Assembly (NCBI GenBank): GCA_026708115.1
Contig: JAPOVL010000015.1
Span: 45,556 to 109,555, forward strand
Reading direction: 5' to 3'
Length of the DNA: 64,000 nt
From: Chloroflexota bacterium
GTDB taxonomy: Bacteria; Chloroflexota; Anaerolineae; Aggregatilineales; Phototrophicaceae
This document shows, piece after piece, positions 26,560 to 35,790 of the stretch. The notes beneath the pieces are model-generated. The model was not told the origin of the DNA. It saw only the letters and a program-made list of their open reading frames with translations, and searched no databases. A program made the position numbers and the translations under genes. Position 1 is the stretch's first letter. Each line of letters opens with the position of its first letter.

Positions 26560-28218
26560 TCATTCGGCCGATTCCATACCGGAATGCATTGCGCTCGCCA
26601 TGCTCACTTTGGCATCGCGAAAGGCTGCGGAAGCGCCTACGAAAGCCGAAAACAGCGGATGAGATCGATTAGGTCGACTGAGAAATTCCGGGTGGAACTG
26701 AGTTCCCAACATAAATGGATGGTCCTGAAGTTCGGAGATTTCTACAAGTACGTTGTCCGGGCTTAACCCGCTGAAGGTAACGCCATTGTTCGCAAAAAGA
26801 TCTCTGTAATCATTATTGAACTCAAAGCGATGACGATGACGTTCCATGACGTCCTTGACCCCATAGGCTTGGGCTGCGAGCGAGTTGGGGACCAGCACAC
26901 AGGGATATTCTCCCAGCCTCATCGTACCGCCCAAATCGGTGATTGCACGTTGTTCAAGCATAAGATCAATGATCGGATGTGGCGTGCTTACGTCGAATTC
27001 GGAACTGTTGGCATCTTCCAACCCGAGCACGTTTCGGGCAAACTCAATGCACATGACTTGCATGCCCAGACATAATCCCAAGTAGGGTACATTGTTCTCC
27101 CGCGCGAACTTGGCCGCTACGATTTTGCCTTCAATGCCCCGATAACCAAAACCACCGGGGACCACAACACCGTCGAGGTCCCGCAGCTTGTCTCGGTCTT
27201 TGCCTTTTTCCAATTCGCCAGAATGGATCCAAACGATCTCGACATCCTGATCCTTTTGAATTGCCGCGTGGTCAATCGACTCCTTCACCGACATGTAGGC
27301 ATCATGAAGCTCCACATATTTGCCCACGATTCCGATGCGCAGCTTGTCTTTTGCCGCCCGAAAGCGTGTTATCAGTTGACGCCACTCGTCCAAGTCCGGC
27401 GACGAAGCTTCAATCTTGAAGCGGTCGAGAATGTAATCGGCCAATCCCGTCTCTTCGATTAGCAAAGGTACGGCATAGATGTTGTCCGCCGTTTCCAAGG
27501 GAATGACGGCGTCCTCGTCAACATCGCAAAAGAGCGCAATCTTGTTGACGATATCATGGTTGACCGGGTGGTCGGTCCGAGCGATGATCACGTCAGGCTG
27601 GATACCGATTCCGCGCAGTTCACGAACGCTGTGTTGCGTCGGTTTGGTCTTCAGTTCATCGGTAGCGCCGATGTGTGGCAAGAACGTGACGTGAACATAC
27701 AAAGCCTCGCTGCGCTTGAGTTCTGTGCGTAGTTGACGCAGTGCTTCGAGAAAGGGCAAGCCTTCGATGTCACCAGCCGTCCCGCCCACTTCGACAATGA
27801 CAACATCGGCCCCGCTGCGCTGGCCCACCAATTTCATGCAGCGTTTGATCTCGTTGGTTATGTGGGGAACAACTTGTATCGTGCCCCCCAGGTAGTCTCC
27901 CTTGCGCTCTTTTTCGATCACAGTCAAGTACACTTGCCCGGCAGTGACATTAGACAGCCGGCTGACATTTTCGTCGACGAAGCGTTCATAGTGGCCCAAG
28001 TCAAGATCGGTTTCGGCGCCGTCAGCGGTGACGAAGACCTCTCCATGCTGGTAAGGGCTCATCGTCCCTGGGTCAACATTGAGATAGGGATCCAGTTTTT
28101 GTAGCGTAACTTTCAAGCCGCGCGCCTTTAGAATGCGGCCAATCGCCGCGACAGTCAGCCCCTTGCCAACTGAACTTACGACACCGCCAGTACAGAATAT
28201 GTATTTGGGCCTTACCAT
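26560..28218 (-). CDS. pyrG: CTP synthase
   Basis: About 552 residues. It aminates UTP to CTP using glutamine and ATP. The amidoligase domain starts KYIFCTGGVVSSVGKGLT and has VPHITNEIKRCM and VGGTAGDIEGLPFLEALRQ. The C-terminal class I glutamine amidotransferase has nucleophile Cys in YLGLCLGMQVMCIEFARN and the His-Glu pair in GTQFHPEFLSRP. ATG 28218 (MVRPKYIF) is preferred because it matches usual PyrG starts; ATGs at 28257 and 28272 add an unlike N-terminus. The roadblock gene is upstream and the deaminase-like gene downstream, all on the minus strand. Confidence 0.96.
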   Translation of the reverse strand: MVRPKYIFCTGGVVSSVGKGLTVAAIGRILKARGLKVTLQKLDPYLNVDPGTMSPYQHGEVFVTADGAETDLDLGHYERFVDENVSRLSNVTAGQVYLTVIEKERKGDYLGGTIQVVPHITNEIKRCMKLVGQRSGADVVIVEVGGTAGDIEGLPFLEALRQLRTELKRSEALYVHVTFLPHIGATDELKTKPTQHSVRELRGIGIQPDVIIARTDHPVNHDIVNKIALFCDVDEDAVIPLETADNIYAVPLLIEETGLADYILDRFKIEASSPDLDEWRQLITRFRAAKDKLRIGIVGKYVELHDAYMSVKESIDHAAIQKDQDVEIVWIHSGELEKGKDRDKLRDLDGVVVPGGFGYRGIEGKIVAAKFARENNVPYLGLCLGMQVMCIEFARNVLGLEDANSSEFDVSTPHPIIDLMLEQRAITDLGGTMRLGEYPCVLVPNSLAAQAYGVKDVMERHRHRFEFNNDYRDLFANNGVTFSGLSPDNVLVEISELQDHPFMLGTQFHPEFLSRPNRSHPLFSAFVGASAAFRDAKVSMASAMHSGMESAE

Positions 28219-28332
28219 CTCGCTGCCCACATTGACCCCCGTTCTACTATCGCGCATAAGCTCGCCAAACAAGCTACTAAATCAGGTCTCGCCACCTGCA
28301 AACGGCATCCGCCCGAGGCAGAAACAAGAAGT

Positions 28333-28704
28333 CTAAATCATTTTCGCCAAATCCGACGCCGCTCGGCGCATGTCCAGCAACAGCAGTCCTAACTTGGCTT
28401 CGTCGTTAACGACCGATGTCAGCACAGCTTCGTCGTTGACAGACATCATAAGGACAAACCCGGAATCGCCTTTGATCATGAGATGATCCAGGCTGCCACG
28501 CCCCAACTCCATCGTGATTCGCTCGCCCAAACCCACCAACGCCGCGCTCATCTCGGACAGGCGCTCATCGTTTATTTCATTCGGCATAAACGACCCCATA
28601 TTGACGCCCTCGACGCTGACAACCGCGATCGCTTCCAGCTCGGGGTTCATGGCATGCACTTGGCGCAGGCGCACAAGCAAGGCATCCGCCTGCAATTGCT
28701 CCAT
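28333..28704 (-). CDS. Roadblock/LC7-domain protein
   Basis: 123 residues, one roadblock domain: LEAIAVVSVEGVNMGSFM, then ISEMSAALVGLGERI-like helix (written SEMSAALVGLGERITMEL) and SGFVLMMSVNDEAVL. Bacterial members (MglB and relatives) often regulate Ras-like GTPases or act in signalling or gliding; no GTPase is adjacent. ATG 28704 has GGGAG about nine bases upstream. The frame is open to 28761, but that stretch belongs to family A repeat A4 and is not likely coding. The strong minus-strand promoter at 28948-28975 probably drives this gene and pyrG. Confidence 0.82.
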   Translation of the reverse strand: MEQLQADALLVRLRQVHAMNPELEAIAVVSVEGVNMGSFMPNEINDERLSEMSAALVGLGERITMELGRGSLDHLMIKGDSGFVLMMSVNDEAVLTSVVNDEAKLGLLLLDMRRAASDLAKMI

Positions 28705-28742
28705 CACCCGGCTCCCTTCAATCTCAAAAGTCAGCCCTTTTA

Positions 28743-28834
28743 TGTAAACCGCGTCGTCCATGCGTCAAGCAGGCTTACTATTTTGCGTGAGCGCGACATT
28801 CCTGGAACCCTTTTCGCTGCCGCCGAGCGGCTCA
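28743..28834 (+). repeat. Family A dispersed repeat, copy A4
   Basis: It reads GTAAACCGCG, TCGTCCATGCGTCA (one arm of the hairpin decayed), GCAGGCTTACTATTTTGCG, TGAGCGCGACATTCCTGG, CCCTTTTCGCTGCC, GCCGAGCGGCTCAAC. The second half matches A7 (63410-63495) most closely. It lies in the 376-base interval between the roadblock gene (-) and moxR (+), oriented toward moxR, and would be part of the untranslated leader of the roadblock-pyrG message in the opposite sense. Confidence 0.75.
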
Positions 28835-28911
28835 ACAGCGGTCCTAAACACGAAATATACGCCGTCTTGAGGCGCCAAGCACACGATCAACTTTGAAGCA
28901 ACAAACGTGGA

Positions 28912-28975
28912 ATGGCAGATTTGCCATATAGCATATTGCCATGTTTAATTATACTAGACATGGCGCAAAGGGCAA
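28912..28975 (-). promoter_or_regulatory. Operator-like inverted repeats around divergent -10 elements
   Basis: Two inverted repeats adjoin: ATGGCA-gatt-TGCCAT (28912-28927), and GCCATGT (28938-28944) with ACATGGC (28958-28964) around 13 bases. The 13-base spacer holds -10 sequences on both strands: TATAAT on the minus strand (28953-28948), with TTGCCC 16 bases upstream (28975-28970), and TATACT on the plus strand (28950-28955). The minus promoter would serve the roadblock-pyrG unit and the plus one moxR. A dimeric repressor binding there could control both. Confidence 0.5.
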
Positions 28976-29080
28976 GCTGGGCAGCTGACATTTCCAAATC
29001 GTTGGCCACAGTTAGAAGGCAATTGCCAACAGATATAGCATACTGTAAACGGCTATCGACACGCGAATGGAACGGTATCA

Positions 29081-30079
29081 ATGAGTGAACAGTACGAAGG
29101 GACGCGGGTCGCCCGACAGGCTCAGCAAACCACTACGCTGGTACAAGAAATTGCCGAACGCATCGCAAGCGCTGTCGGGCAAGTAATTATGGGCAAGGGC
29201 AACGAGATCCGGCTCACCATTCTCGGTCTGCTCTGTCGTGGCCATATCTTGCTCGAAGACATACCCGGCGTGGGCAAAACCATGATGGCGAAATCCCTCG
29301 CTCGCGCGGTCGGTTGTACCTTCAATCGTATTCAATTTACCCCGGACATGCTCCCCTCGGACATTACGGGCGTGTCCATTTTCAACCCGAAATCGCGCGA
29401 GTTTGAGTTTCGACCTGGACCGATCATGGCACAGATTGTACTCGCCGACGAGATAAACCGCGCCACGCCGAAAACACAGTCTGCGCTGCTGGAAGCGATG
29501 GAAGAAGGCCAGATGACGGTCGACGGGGTTACCTATCGACTGAGCAACCCCTTTCTGATTATGGCTACCCAAAACCCGATCGAATATGAAGGCACGTTTC
29601 CTCTACCCGAAGCGCAACTCGATCGTTTTCTTATTCGCATTCAGATGGGCTATCCGCAGCCGCAAGAAGAGTTGAAGATCTTATCCGCGCAACAATACCA
29701 GCATCCCATTAACAATCTCCAGCAAGTAGTCAGCTTGCAAGAGTTGCTTTCTGTACAGCAATTGATCAAAGATGTTTATGTCGCCAAAGAGGTGAAGCAG
29801 TATGTCGTAAACTTGATTACTGCTTCGCGCCGACACCCAGACGTATATCTCGGTAGCAGTCCGCGCGGTTCATTGGCCCTTTTTCGCACCGCCCAGGCGC
29901 GCGCCGCCATGACCGGCCGCGACTACGTTATCCCGGACGATGTTAAAGCCTTGGCCGAAGTCACGCTAGCGCATCGCATTATCGTTGGTCCGGCCGCGCG
30001 CATCAAAAACATCACCTCGCGCACTATCGTGCAAGACATCTTACAGACGACGCCGGTGCCCGGCGCATCCGTGCGCTAA
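29081..30079 (+). CDS. MoxR-family AAA+ ATPase
   Basis: 332 residues. Walker A is in [19 protein letters not shown], Walker B in [24 protein letters not shown], sensor 1 in [24 protein letters not shown] and the arginine-finger/sensor 2 region in [20 protein letters not shown]. MoxR ATPases act as chaperones that mature or insert metal cofactors, commonly with a DUF58 protein encoded next door, as here. ATG 29081 is 125 bases after the candidate promoter. It is the first gene of a moxR-DUF58 pair. Confidence 0.93.
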   Translation: MSEQYEGTRVARQAQQTTTLVQEIAERIASAVGQVIMGKGNEIRLTILGLLCRGHILLEDIPGVGKTMMAKSLARAVGCTFNRIQFTPDMLPSDITGVSIFNPKSREFEFRPGPIMAQIVLADEINRATPKTQSALLEAMEEGQMTVDGVTYRLSNPFLIMATQNPIEYEGTFPLPEAQLDRFLIRIQMGYPQPQEELKILSAQQYQHPINNLQQVVSLQELLSVQQLIKDVYVAKEVKQYVVNLITASRRHPDVYLGSSPRGSLALFRTAQARAAMTGRDYVIPDDVKALAEVTLAHRIIVGPAARIKNITSRTIVQDILQTTPVPGASVR

Positions 30080-30085
30080 GGTACT

Positions 30086-31339
30086 ATGCCAAACCGACGC
30101 AACATCCTCTATATCTTGATGATCATCAGCTTGCTGACCGGTTTGTTCACCGGCAGTCCTCAGTTGTTCAATTTGACCTACCTGATCACAGCGGTGCTCC
30201 TGCTATCGCTCGTTTGGACCTGGATTACGCTGCGCGGGATCGTCCTGCAGCGGACGACGCGCACGCGACGATCCCAGGTGGGCCGAATGTTTCGCGAGTC
30301 ATTCAGCGTGCGAAAAACCGGAATCTTGCCGAAACTCTGGTTGGAGATACACGATCATTCCAGCCTGCCCGGCCACCACGCCAGCCACGTTGTGCCTTCA
30401 CTCCTTGGGGGCAAAGAATACCGTTGGGACGTCGAGACAATCTGCGCCGTGCGCGGCGAGTTTCAGCTTGGCCCGCTGACCGTGATTAGCAGTGATCCCT
30501 TTGGTTTCTTCCGTTCTCCGCGACGCGTAAGTGCGACCGAGACCTTGATTGTGTATCCGATGACCGTCGATCTCAACAAGGTGGTTTTGCCAATAGGCTT
30601 TTTATCTGGCGGCGATGCGCAGCGGCAGCTTACGCACGAGATCACCACCAACGCCAGCAGCATACGTGACTACGTCCCGGGCGATAGTATGAATCGCATA
30701 CATTGGCGCTCCACCGCGCGGACCGGCAATATCATGGTCAAGGAATTTGAATTGGATCCCTTGGTGGACATCTGGCTATTCAGCGATTTCTCTTCCAACT
30801 CCTTGTACGAAGCGGGTGGATTGCGGCGCGCGGCACAAGGTGGGTACGTCATTTCGGATCGACACCGGATCCCGCCATCGACTGAGGAATACGGCGTCGT
30901 CATCGCGGCCTCCCTGGCGAAATATTTCATCGAGAGCGAGCGCGTTGTGGGATACGCGGCTTACACGCCCTTCCGGCAAGTTTTCCAGCCCGATCGCGGC
31001 AACCGTCAACTGACAAGGATATTCCAAGCGCTTGCTGTTGCGCGTAGCACATCGAGTCATACTTTGAGCCAAATGCTTTCGCTGGAGACGCCGCATTTCA
31101 CGCGTGGCACAACACTCATGATAATCACATCGTCATTGGACGAGGAGTGGATTGCCGAGGCGCAAATCATGATCAGGCGCGGTGTCCGCCCGATCTGTGT
31201 CTTCATTGATCCACAGACTTTCGATCCTCGGCAAGATTCGGGCGAAATTCGCGGGATGCTGCAATTGGCGAAGATTCCTGCACTCATCATCGGCAAAGGC
31301 GACGACTTGACAGTTGCCTTGGAACAACGTCCGATTTAA
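30086..31339 (+). CDS. DUF58-domain membrane protein (MoxR partner)
   Basis: 417 residues. Two N-terminal membrane segments (residues ~7-55) are followed by a cytoplasmic part. The DUF58 signature is SSIRDYVPGDSMNRIHWRSTAR with KEFELDPLVDIWLFSDFS near 195-240, leading into a von Willebrand A-like fold. Such proteins pair with MoxR ATPases. It starts six bases after the moxR stop. The transglutaminase-like gene that often follows is missing; an unrelated amine oxidase comes next after 101 bases. Confidence 0.9.
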   Translation: MPNRRNILYILMIISLLTGLFTGSPQLFNLTYLITAVLLLSLVWTWITLRGIVLQRTTRTRRSQVGRMFRESFSVRKTGILPKLWLEIHDHSSLPGHHASHVVPSLLGGKEYRWDVETICAVRGEFQLGPLTVISSDPFGFFRSPRRVSATETLIVYPMTVDLNKVVLPIGFLSGGDAQRQLTHEITTNASSIRDYVPGDSMNRIHWRSTARTGNIMVKEFELDPLVDIWLFSDFSSNSLYEAGGLRRAAQGGYVISDRHRIPPSTEEYGVVIAASLAKYFIESERVVGYAAYTPFRQVFQPDRGNRQLTRIFQALAVARSTSSHTLSQMLSLETPHFTRGTTLMIITSSLDEEWIAEAQIMIRRGVRPICVFIDPQTFDPRQDSGEIRGMLQLAKIPALIIGKGDDLTVALEQRPI

Positions 31340-31440
31340 GGGACTGTCAGCGCGCGGTCACAGTCTATACTGAAATCAATACCAACGAAGCTGTTGCGCT
31401 TGTCCTTCTAAAAGCGCGCAGGAATACGAGAGTTAGGAAT

Positions 31441-32586
31441 ATGCGCGAAACATTCGATGTGATCATCATTGGCGCCGGCGCGATGGGCAGCGCGGCGGCT
31501 TATTATTTCAGCAAGAGGAATCAGCGAGTACTCCTGCTCGAACAATTTGAACTTGACCACCAGCGTGGCAGTTCTTATGGCTATTCGCGCATCATTCGCT
31601 ATTCCTACGACTACCCAGAGTACGTCGAGCTCGCAAAAGACACGTTTCCACTATGGTTCGCTGTAGAAGAGGCCTTAGGCGAGCAACTTTACGTGAAGAC
31701 AGGCGGTATCGATTTCGGTCCCGCTGACGATGAGATGCTCCGAGCAACCATTGAGTCCGTACAGTCGGCTATGATTAAGCATGAACTCCTATCGGTTGAC
31801 GAAGCGCACAGGCGCTTTCCTCAGTATCGTTTTGGGGACGACTTTCGCATCCTCTACCAACCGGATTCCGGTTTCGTCAAAGCGTCAAGGGCAGTAAAAG
31901 GACATATCAAGCTCGCCCGGCAGAATGGCGCTGTCCTCAAAGACAACACTGTCGTCGCAGACCTGTCGATTAACCGGGACAGTGTCGAAGTCGCCACCGA
32001 CGCCGGGGACTACTCGGCAGGAGTGCTGGTCGTCACGGCAGGTTCCTGGGCGCGGTCGCTCCTTTTGGAAACGGGTCTCGACCTGCCGCTCACAGTTCTG
32101 CGCTGTCAATTGAATTTCATGTCGACGTCCCATTCAAGTCATTATGAATCTGACACCTGCCCGGTCTGGATTGCACACGTGAGCAGCTTGTTCCCCGAAA
32201 CACTCTATGGCATACCGTCACACGCGGGTTCCGGCTTCAAAGTCGCCTTTCACGGTGGCGCGCCTCATCGTCACCCGTCCGAAATCGATTACAATCCTGA
32301 TCCGCAAAATATTGAGAGCGTCCGAGACTTCATGCGACCCCACATCCCCGGGCTCGCGGGCGCGCCAGTGCGAGAGAGTCGCATCTGCCTTTACACGCAA
32401 ACGCCGGACGAGCACTTCATTGTGGACGCGCATCCGCAACATTCTCATGTCGTGATTGGCGCCGGCTTCAGCGGTCATGGATTCAAATTCAGCACCATCA
32501 TCGGAAAAATGCTCAGCGATCTGGCGCTTGATGGCGCGACGCCTCACAATGATCGACTCTTCAAAATCAGCCGTTTTTCAGCTTAA
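31441..32586 (+). CDS. Sarcosine oxidase / N-methyl-amino-acid oxidase-like flavoprotein
   Basis: 381 residues, like monomeric sarcosine oxidase and N-methyltryptophan oxidase (SolA). The FAD-binding GIGAGAMGSAAAYY-type motif appears as IIIGAGAMGSAAAYYFS at residue 8. It also has GSSYGYSRIIRYSYD and FDGF-like ending GAGFSGHGFKFSTIIG. The covalent-flavin Cys is present in CLYTQTPDEHFIVD near 320. It would oxidise an N-methylated amino acid to give formaldehyde, amino acid and hydrogen peroxide; the exact substrate is open. It overlaps the converging GNAT gene by 20 bases. Confidence 0.88.
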   Translation: MRETFDVIIIGAGAMGSAAAYYFSKRNQRVLLLEQFELDHQRGSSYGYSRIIRYSYDYPEYVELAKDTFPLWFAVEEALGEQLYVKTGGIDFGPADDEMLRATIESVQSAMIKHELLSVDEAHRRFPQYRFGDDFRILYQPDSGFVKASRAVKGHIKLARQNGAVLKDNTVVADLSINRDSVEVATDAGDYSAGVLVVTAGSWARSLLLETGLDLPLTVLRCQLNFMSTSHSSHYESDTCPVWIAHVSSLFPETLYGIPSHAGSGFKVAFHGGAPHRHPSEIDYNPDPQNIESVRDFMRPHIPGLAGAPVRESRICLYTQTPDEHFIVDAHPQHSHVVIGAGFSGHGFKFSTIIGKMLSDLALDGATPHNDRLFKISRFSA

Positions 32587-33256
32587 GTGTCCACCAATCG
32601 TAAGTTCCGAGTCGTTGGAATCCGTAGTCGGCCAGAAGTTGAACCGAGACGCGATCAGTTTGCGCCACCAGCACGCCGACCCTTTGTAATTGCTGAGTGG
32701 CCGCGTGTGACAGCGCCCGCAGTATACCAGCCCGCGTTAAGCAGCCCTCGATCCAGATTCCGCTGTAGGCAAGCGTCTCTACCGGCACAAGATGGGTTCC
32801 CTTGGCATCCAACGGCGCCTGCGATCCAGGGCCGGCGGACCTAACATACAGGTCATAACTTTGTTCGGACATTGCGAATCCGCAAGAATCGCAGAGGCGG
32901 CGCATAGCATCATTCTCGCTTCTGACTAACGCGCGCAGCAGGCGCGCGTCGAGCTCCCGCGCAAGCAAAAGACTTTCGGCAATCAGCCGGCGACCGATGC
33001 CCATACCGCGCGCCTTGGGTTCGACGGCCAACAGATCCAACTCAAGGCGTCGGGTCCCCGTCTCCGACACAGTTATGAAGTTGTCCGCAAAGGCCAGGAT
33101 CCCCTGGGCGTCCAGCGCAACCAGCGAGTAGTTTCGGCCCGACTTCAACAGCCTGTCAATTCGATCTCCATAGAAGGGTTCGCCAAACGTTTTTTCCGCA
33201 ATGGCAGCAATTGCCGAGGCATCCGAAGCTGACGATCGACGGATGCTAACGCTCAT
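32567..33256 (-). CDS. GNAT-family N-acetyltransferase
   Basis: 229 residues. The GNAT core occupies about 1-140: IRRSSASDASAIAAIAEKTF at the N-terminus, LDLLAVEPKARGMGIGRRLI near 75-95 (acetyl-CoA loop R-G-M-G-I-G-R) and AMRRLCDSCGFAMSEQSY. The C-terminal ~80 residues are a second, weaker GNAT-like unit (VGVLVAQTDRVSVQLLADYGFQ). Acceptor unknown. ATG 33256. It diverges from the spermidine-synthase-like gene at 33326. Confidence 0.85.
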   Translation of the reverse strand: MSVSIRRSSASDASAIAAIAEKTFGEPFYGDRIDRLLKSGRNYSLVALDAQGILAFADNFITVSETGTRRLELDLLAVEPKARGMGIGRRLIAESLLLARELDARLLRALVRSENDAMRRLCDSCGFAMSEQSYDLYVRSAGPGSQAPLDAKGTHLVPVETLAYSGIWIEGCLTRAGILRALSHAATQQLQRVGVLVAQTDRVSVQLLADYGFQRLGTYDWWTLKLKNG

Positions 33257-33325
33257 TGATTTTTCCTAGCCGCAAGAACATAATGAAAGCGCATCTGTCT
33301 TGGATTTCCGGAAACAGATTTGAGC

Positions 33326-34918
33326 ATGTCATCGCCTGGCAAGATATACTTGTACATTATCGCTTTTGTCAGCGGAATGACCACCCTCGCCATCGAATTA
33401 TCGGCCTCTCGCTTGCTGGGCAACGTCTTTGGCAACAGCAATCTGGTCTGGGCAAATGTCATCGGACTGATGTTGCTCTATCTGACTGTCGGCTACTTCC
33501 TTGGCGGCCGCCTGGCGGACAGATATCCGCGCATTGCTGTCTTGCTGCAGATCATTATCTGGGCAGCCTTCCTCTGCGCCTTGATTCCCATCATTGCCAG
33601 ACCTGTTGTCACCCAGGCCGCTCAAGCGGTCTTCGGCGCGGACGCGGCACTGGCTCTGGGATCTTTCGTCTCGGTGCTCATACTTTTTTCGATCCCGGTT
33701 ACGATGCTGGGCACAGTATCGCCCTTCGTCATTCGATTGTCGGTTCAACGGATTGAAGAGTCCGGCAAAATCGCCGGTCAGATTTATGCCGTCAGTACTT
33801 TGGGAAGCCTCTTGGGCACGTTCTTCCCGGTACTCTGGATCATTCCGGAGCTGGGTACGACGCGCACCTTTCTGCTTTTCGCCGGCATCTTGTATTCGGT
33901 CGCCTTGGTCGGCCTCGTCATGGTCAATCGCAGGGCGGCCTTGGCTTATCTGCCCATGCCCGTCATCATCGCAGTGCTGGCGCAGCTCCTGCTTCAGGGA
34001 CCGCTTCGACCTCCCGCTGCCAACGCCACTCTTAGATACGAGAAAGAAAGCGCTTACAACTACATCCAGGTGCAAGAAGACAGCGCTGGCTATCGCTATC
34101 TGTATCTGAACGAAGGTCAAGGCATCCATAGCCAATGGCACGAAACCGAAATCCTCTACGGCGGCACCTGGGACTTTTTCCTGGTTGGCCCGTACTTAAA
34201 TCAACCGCCCTTTCGCGCCGACCAAGTGACATCGTTGCTACTGATTGGCCTGGCTGCGGGTACCATCCCCCGGCAATACACGGCGATCTACGGCGACATA
34301 CTTATTGACGGCATCGAGATTGATCCGGATATTGTCGAGGCCGGCGCTGCCTATTTTGATATGAACGCGGCTTCACTTCCAAATCTGACCGCATATACAG
34401 GCGATGGACGATATTTGCTCAATCATATGGATCGCAGCTATAGCGTTATCGGTATTGATGCCTACCGTCCGCCCTATATACCCTGGCACCTCACGACGGT
34501 TGAATTCTTCCTGGAAGTGAAAGCCCGCCTGTCTCAAAACGGCGTTGCCATCATCAATGTGGGGCGCACCGATACCGACCGGCGTCTGGTTGACGCGCTC
34601 GCCAATACCATGTCGCAGGTTTTCCCGAGCGTACACGCGCTGGATGTACCGGCCTCTTTCAACACCATTCTCGTCGGGACTGTCGACTCATCCAGCGCGT
34701 CCAACTTGCGCCAAAACCTGGGATATCGGATTGATAGTATTGATCAGACACTATACGAAGTGATGGAACTGGCTGCGGGTTCCTTGGTCCCACTCGGCGA
34801 AAGCGACATAATCTTTACGGATGACCGAGCGCCGGTAGAAACGCTGGTCGATTCAATCGTACTTGATTTCCTGTTGTCCGGACGGGCAGAGGAATTCCGA
34901 CAAGCTGATGAACCATAG
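33326..34918 (+). CDS. Membrane-fused spermidine-synthase-like protein
   Basis: About 530 residues. The first ~225 hold about seven hydrophobic segments (YLYIIAFVSGMTTLAIELSA, then VGYFLGGRLADRYPRIAVLL). The C-terminal half is a Rossmann domain like spermidine synthases: YNYIQVQEDSAGYRYLYLNEG, LLLIGLAAGTIPRQY, IDGIEIDPDIVEAG, AYTGDGRYLL and YSVIGIDAYRPPYIPWHL. The strict D-A-x-D catalytic loop is changed (IGIDAYRPP), so aminopropyl transfer is uncertain. ATG 33326 is preferred; a TTG six bases upstream is also in frame. Its stop overlaps the start of the DUF1461 gene. Confidence 0.85.
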   Translation: MSSPGKIYLYIIAFVSGMTTLAIELSASRLLGNVFGNSNLVWANVIGLMLLYLTVGYFLGGRLADRYPRIAVLLQIIIWAAFLCALIPIIARPVVTQAAQAVFGADAALALGSFVSVLILFSIPVTMLGTVSPFVIRLSVQRIEESGKIAGQIYAVSTLGSLLGTFFPVLWIIPELGTTRTFLLFAGILYSVALVGLVMVNRRAALAYLPMPVIIAVLAQLLLQGPLRPPAANATLRYEKESAYNYIQVQEDSAGYRYLYLNEGQGIHSQWHETEILYGGTWDFFLVGPYLNQPPFRADQVTSLLLIGLAAGTIPRQYTAIYGDILIDGIEIDPDIVEAGAAYFDMNAASLPNLTAYTGDGRYLLNHMDRSYSVIGIDAYRPPYIPWHLTTVEFFLEVKARLSQNGVAIINVGRTDTDRRLVDALANTMSQVFPSVHALDVPASFNTILVGTVDSSSASNLRQNLGYRIDSIDQTLYEVMELAAGSLVPLGESDIIFTDDRAPVETLVDSIVLDFLLSGRAEEFRQADEP

Positions 34919-35615
34919 CGCCAGAATCGCCCGTCTTTTGGTCGCCAGCGCTGCGCTCGCCTTTCCGGCATTGCTGCTGCTGGGCGCGCTGCGTTTAGTG
35001 CTTTCCCATCAGTTTTTGCGATACGAATACACGCGCCCGGGATTCCCGGCTGATCCCTACGGTCTGACCACAGAGGACCGTATCGCCTTGGGCTATTATG
35101 CCATCGACTACCTTCTGAATGGCGAGGAAATCGAATTCCTGAGCTCATTGATATTGTCCCCGGAACAATGCCTGAGCGCCTACAAGAATGAAGGCGCTTG
35201 TCCCATGTTTTCCGGAGCCGCGCTTGGCCACATGGAAGATGTAAAATATATCACGAACTTGGCATTTGCATTCGGATTGGCCTCAGCCATTGCCGCCTGC
35301 GCAACTGTCATCCTGGCAAGGCGCTCCGCAGCCTACCGCCGAGCCATCCTGCGTGGCTTGCATCTGGGTAGCATGCTGACGCTTGCAGTGCTGATGTCAC
35401 TCGCTGTCATAGCCGCAGCCACCTGGGACAGGGCTTTTGACGCCTTTCATGACTTGTTCTTCACCGCTGGCACCTGGCGATTTCCCTTCTCCGATACCTT
35501 GATACGCCTGTATCCTGAACGCCTATTTGTAGATGCCGCAATTGCCATCATCGCGCTTGTGGCCTTGCCTTGCCTGCTTGTGCTGCTTCTGCATGCCCGA
35601 AAATCACCAAAATAA
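34908..35615 (+). CDS. DUF1461 (TIGR01906-type) integral membrane protein
   Basis: 235 residues from ATG 34908, which overlaps the upstream stop by 11 bases. Four membrane segments. Family landmarks are in the first extracytoplasmic loop: YEYTRPGFPADPYGLTTEDR, then GHMEDVKYITNLAFAF. Function unknown. Note the 3' end: the last codons (RKSPK-stop) lie in sequence that also occurs in the family B elements (the block cccgaaaatcaccaaaataa), so the original C-terminus may have been replaced when that fragment arrived. Confidence 0.82.
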   Translation: MNHSARIARLLVASAALAFPALLLLGALRLVLSHQFLRYEYTRPGFPADPYGLTTEDRIALGYYAIDYLLNGEEIEFLSSLILSPEQCLSAYKNEGACPMFSGAALGHMEDVKYITNLAFAFGLASAIAACATVILARRSAAYRRAILRGLHLGSMLTLAVLMSLAVIAAATWDRAFDAFHDLFFTAGTWRFPFSDTLIRLYPERLFVDAAIAIIALVALPCLLVLLLHARKSPK

Positions 35616-35643
35616 CTTCGAGTTTTGCGGCGATATCACGCCA
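35597..35643 (+). repeat. Fragment of the family B element tail
   Basis: GCCCGAAAATCACCAAAATAA, then CTTCGAGTTTTGCGGCGATATC. It matches the tail at 42749-42795 with few changes, and more distantly those at 54489-54535 and 57118-57165. Terminal repeats and the rest of the element are absent. It overlaps the end of the DUF1461 gene and supplies its stop codon. Confidence 0.7.
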
Positions 35644-35725
35644 TGCCAAAGTGCAGCCAACTCAAAGGCGGCAGGGCGCAAAACTCAATCAATGTCCCGT
35701 TTCAGCATGTTAAAATCGGCTGGCC

Positions 35726-35731
35726 TATACT
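35726..35731 (+). promoter_or_regulatory. -10 element (TATACT) upstream of gap
   Basis: TATACT lies 60 bases before the gap start. No clear -35 was seen at 16-18 bases. It is the most likely promoter for the gap-pgk-tpiA block. Confidence 0.35.
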
Positions 35732-35790
35732 AAGCTATTACAGTTATGCGCGCTGGCAAACGCTTGCGAAGAATAAAGGGAGAATAGACC

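Noticed and set aside
28705..28761. N-terminal extension of the roadblock protein to 28761
   Set aside because: These codons derive from family A repeat A4; the ribosome binding site supports ATG 28704.
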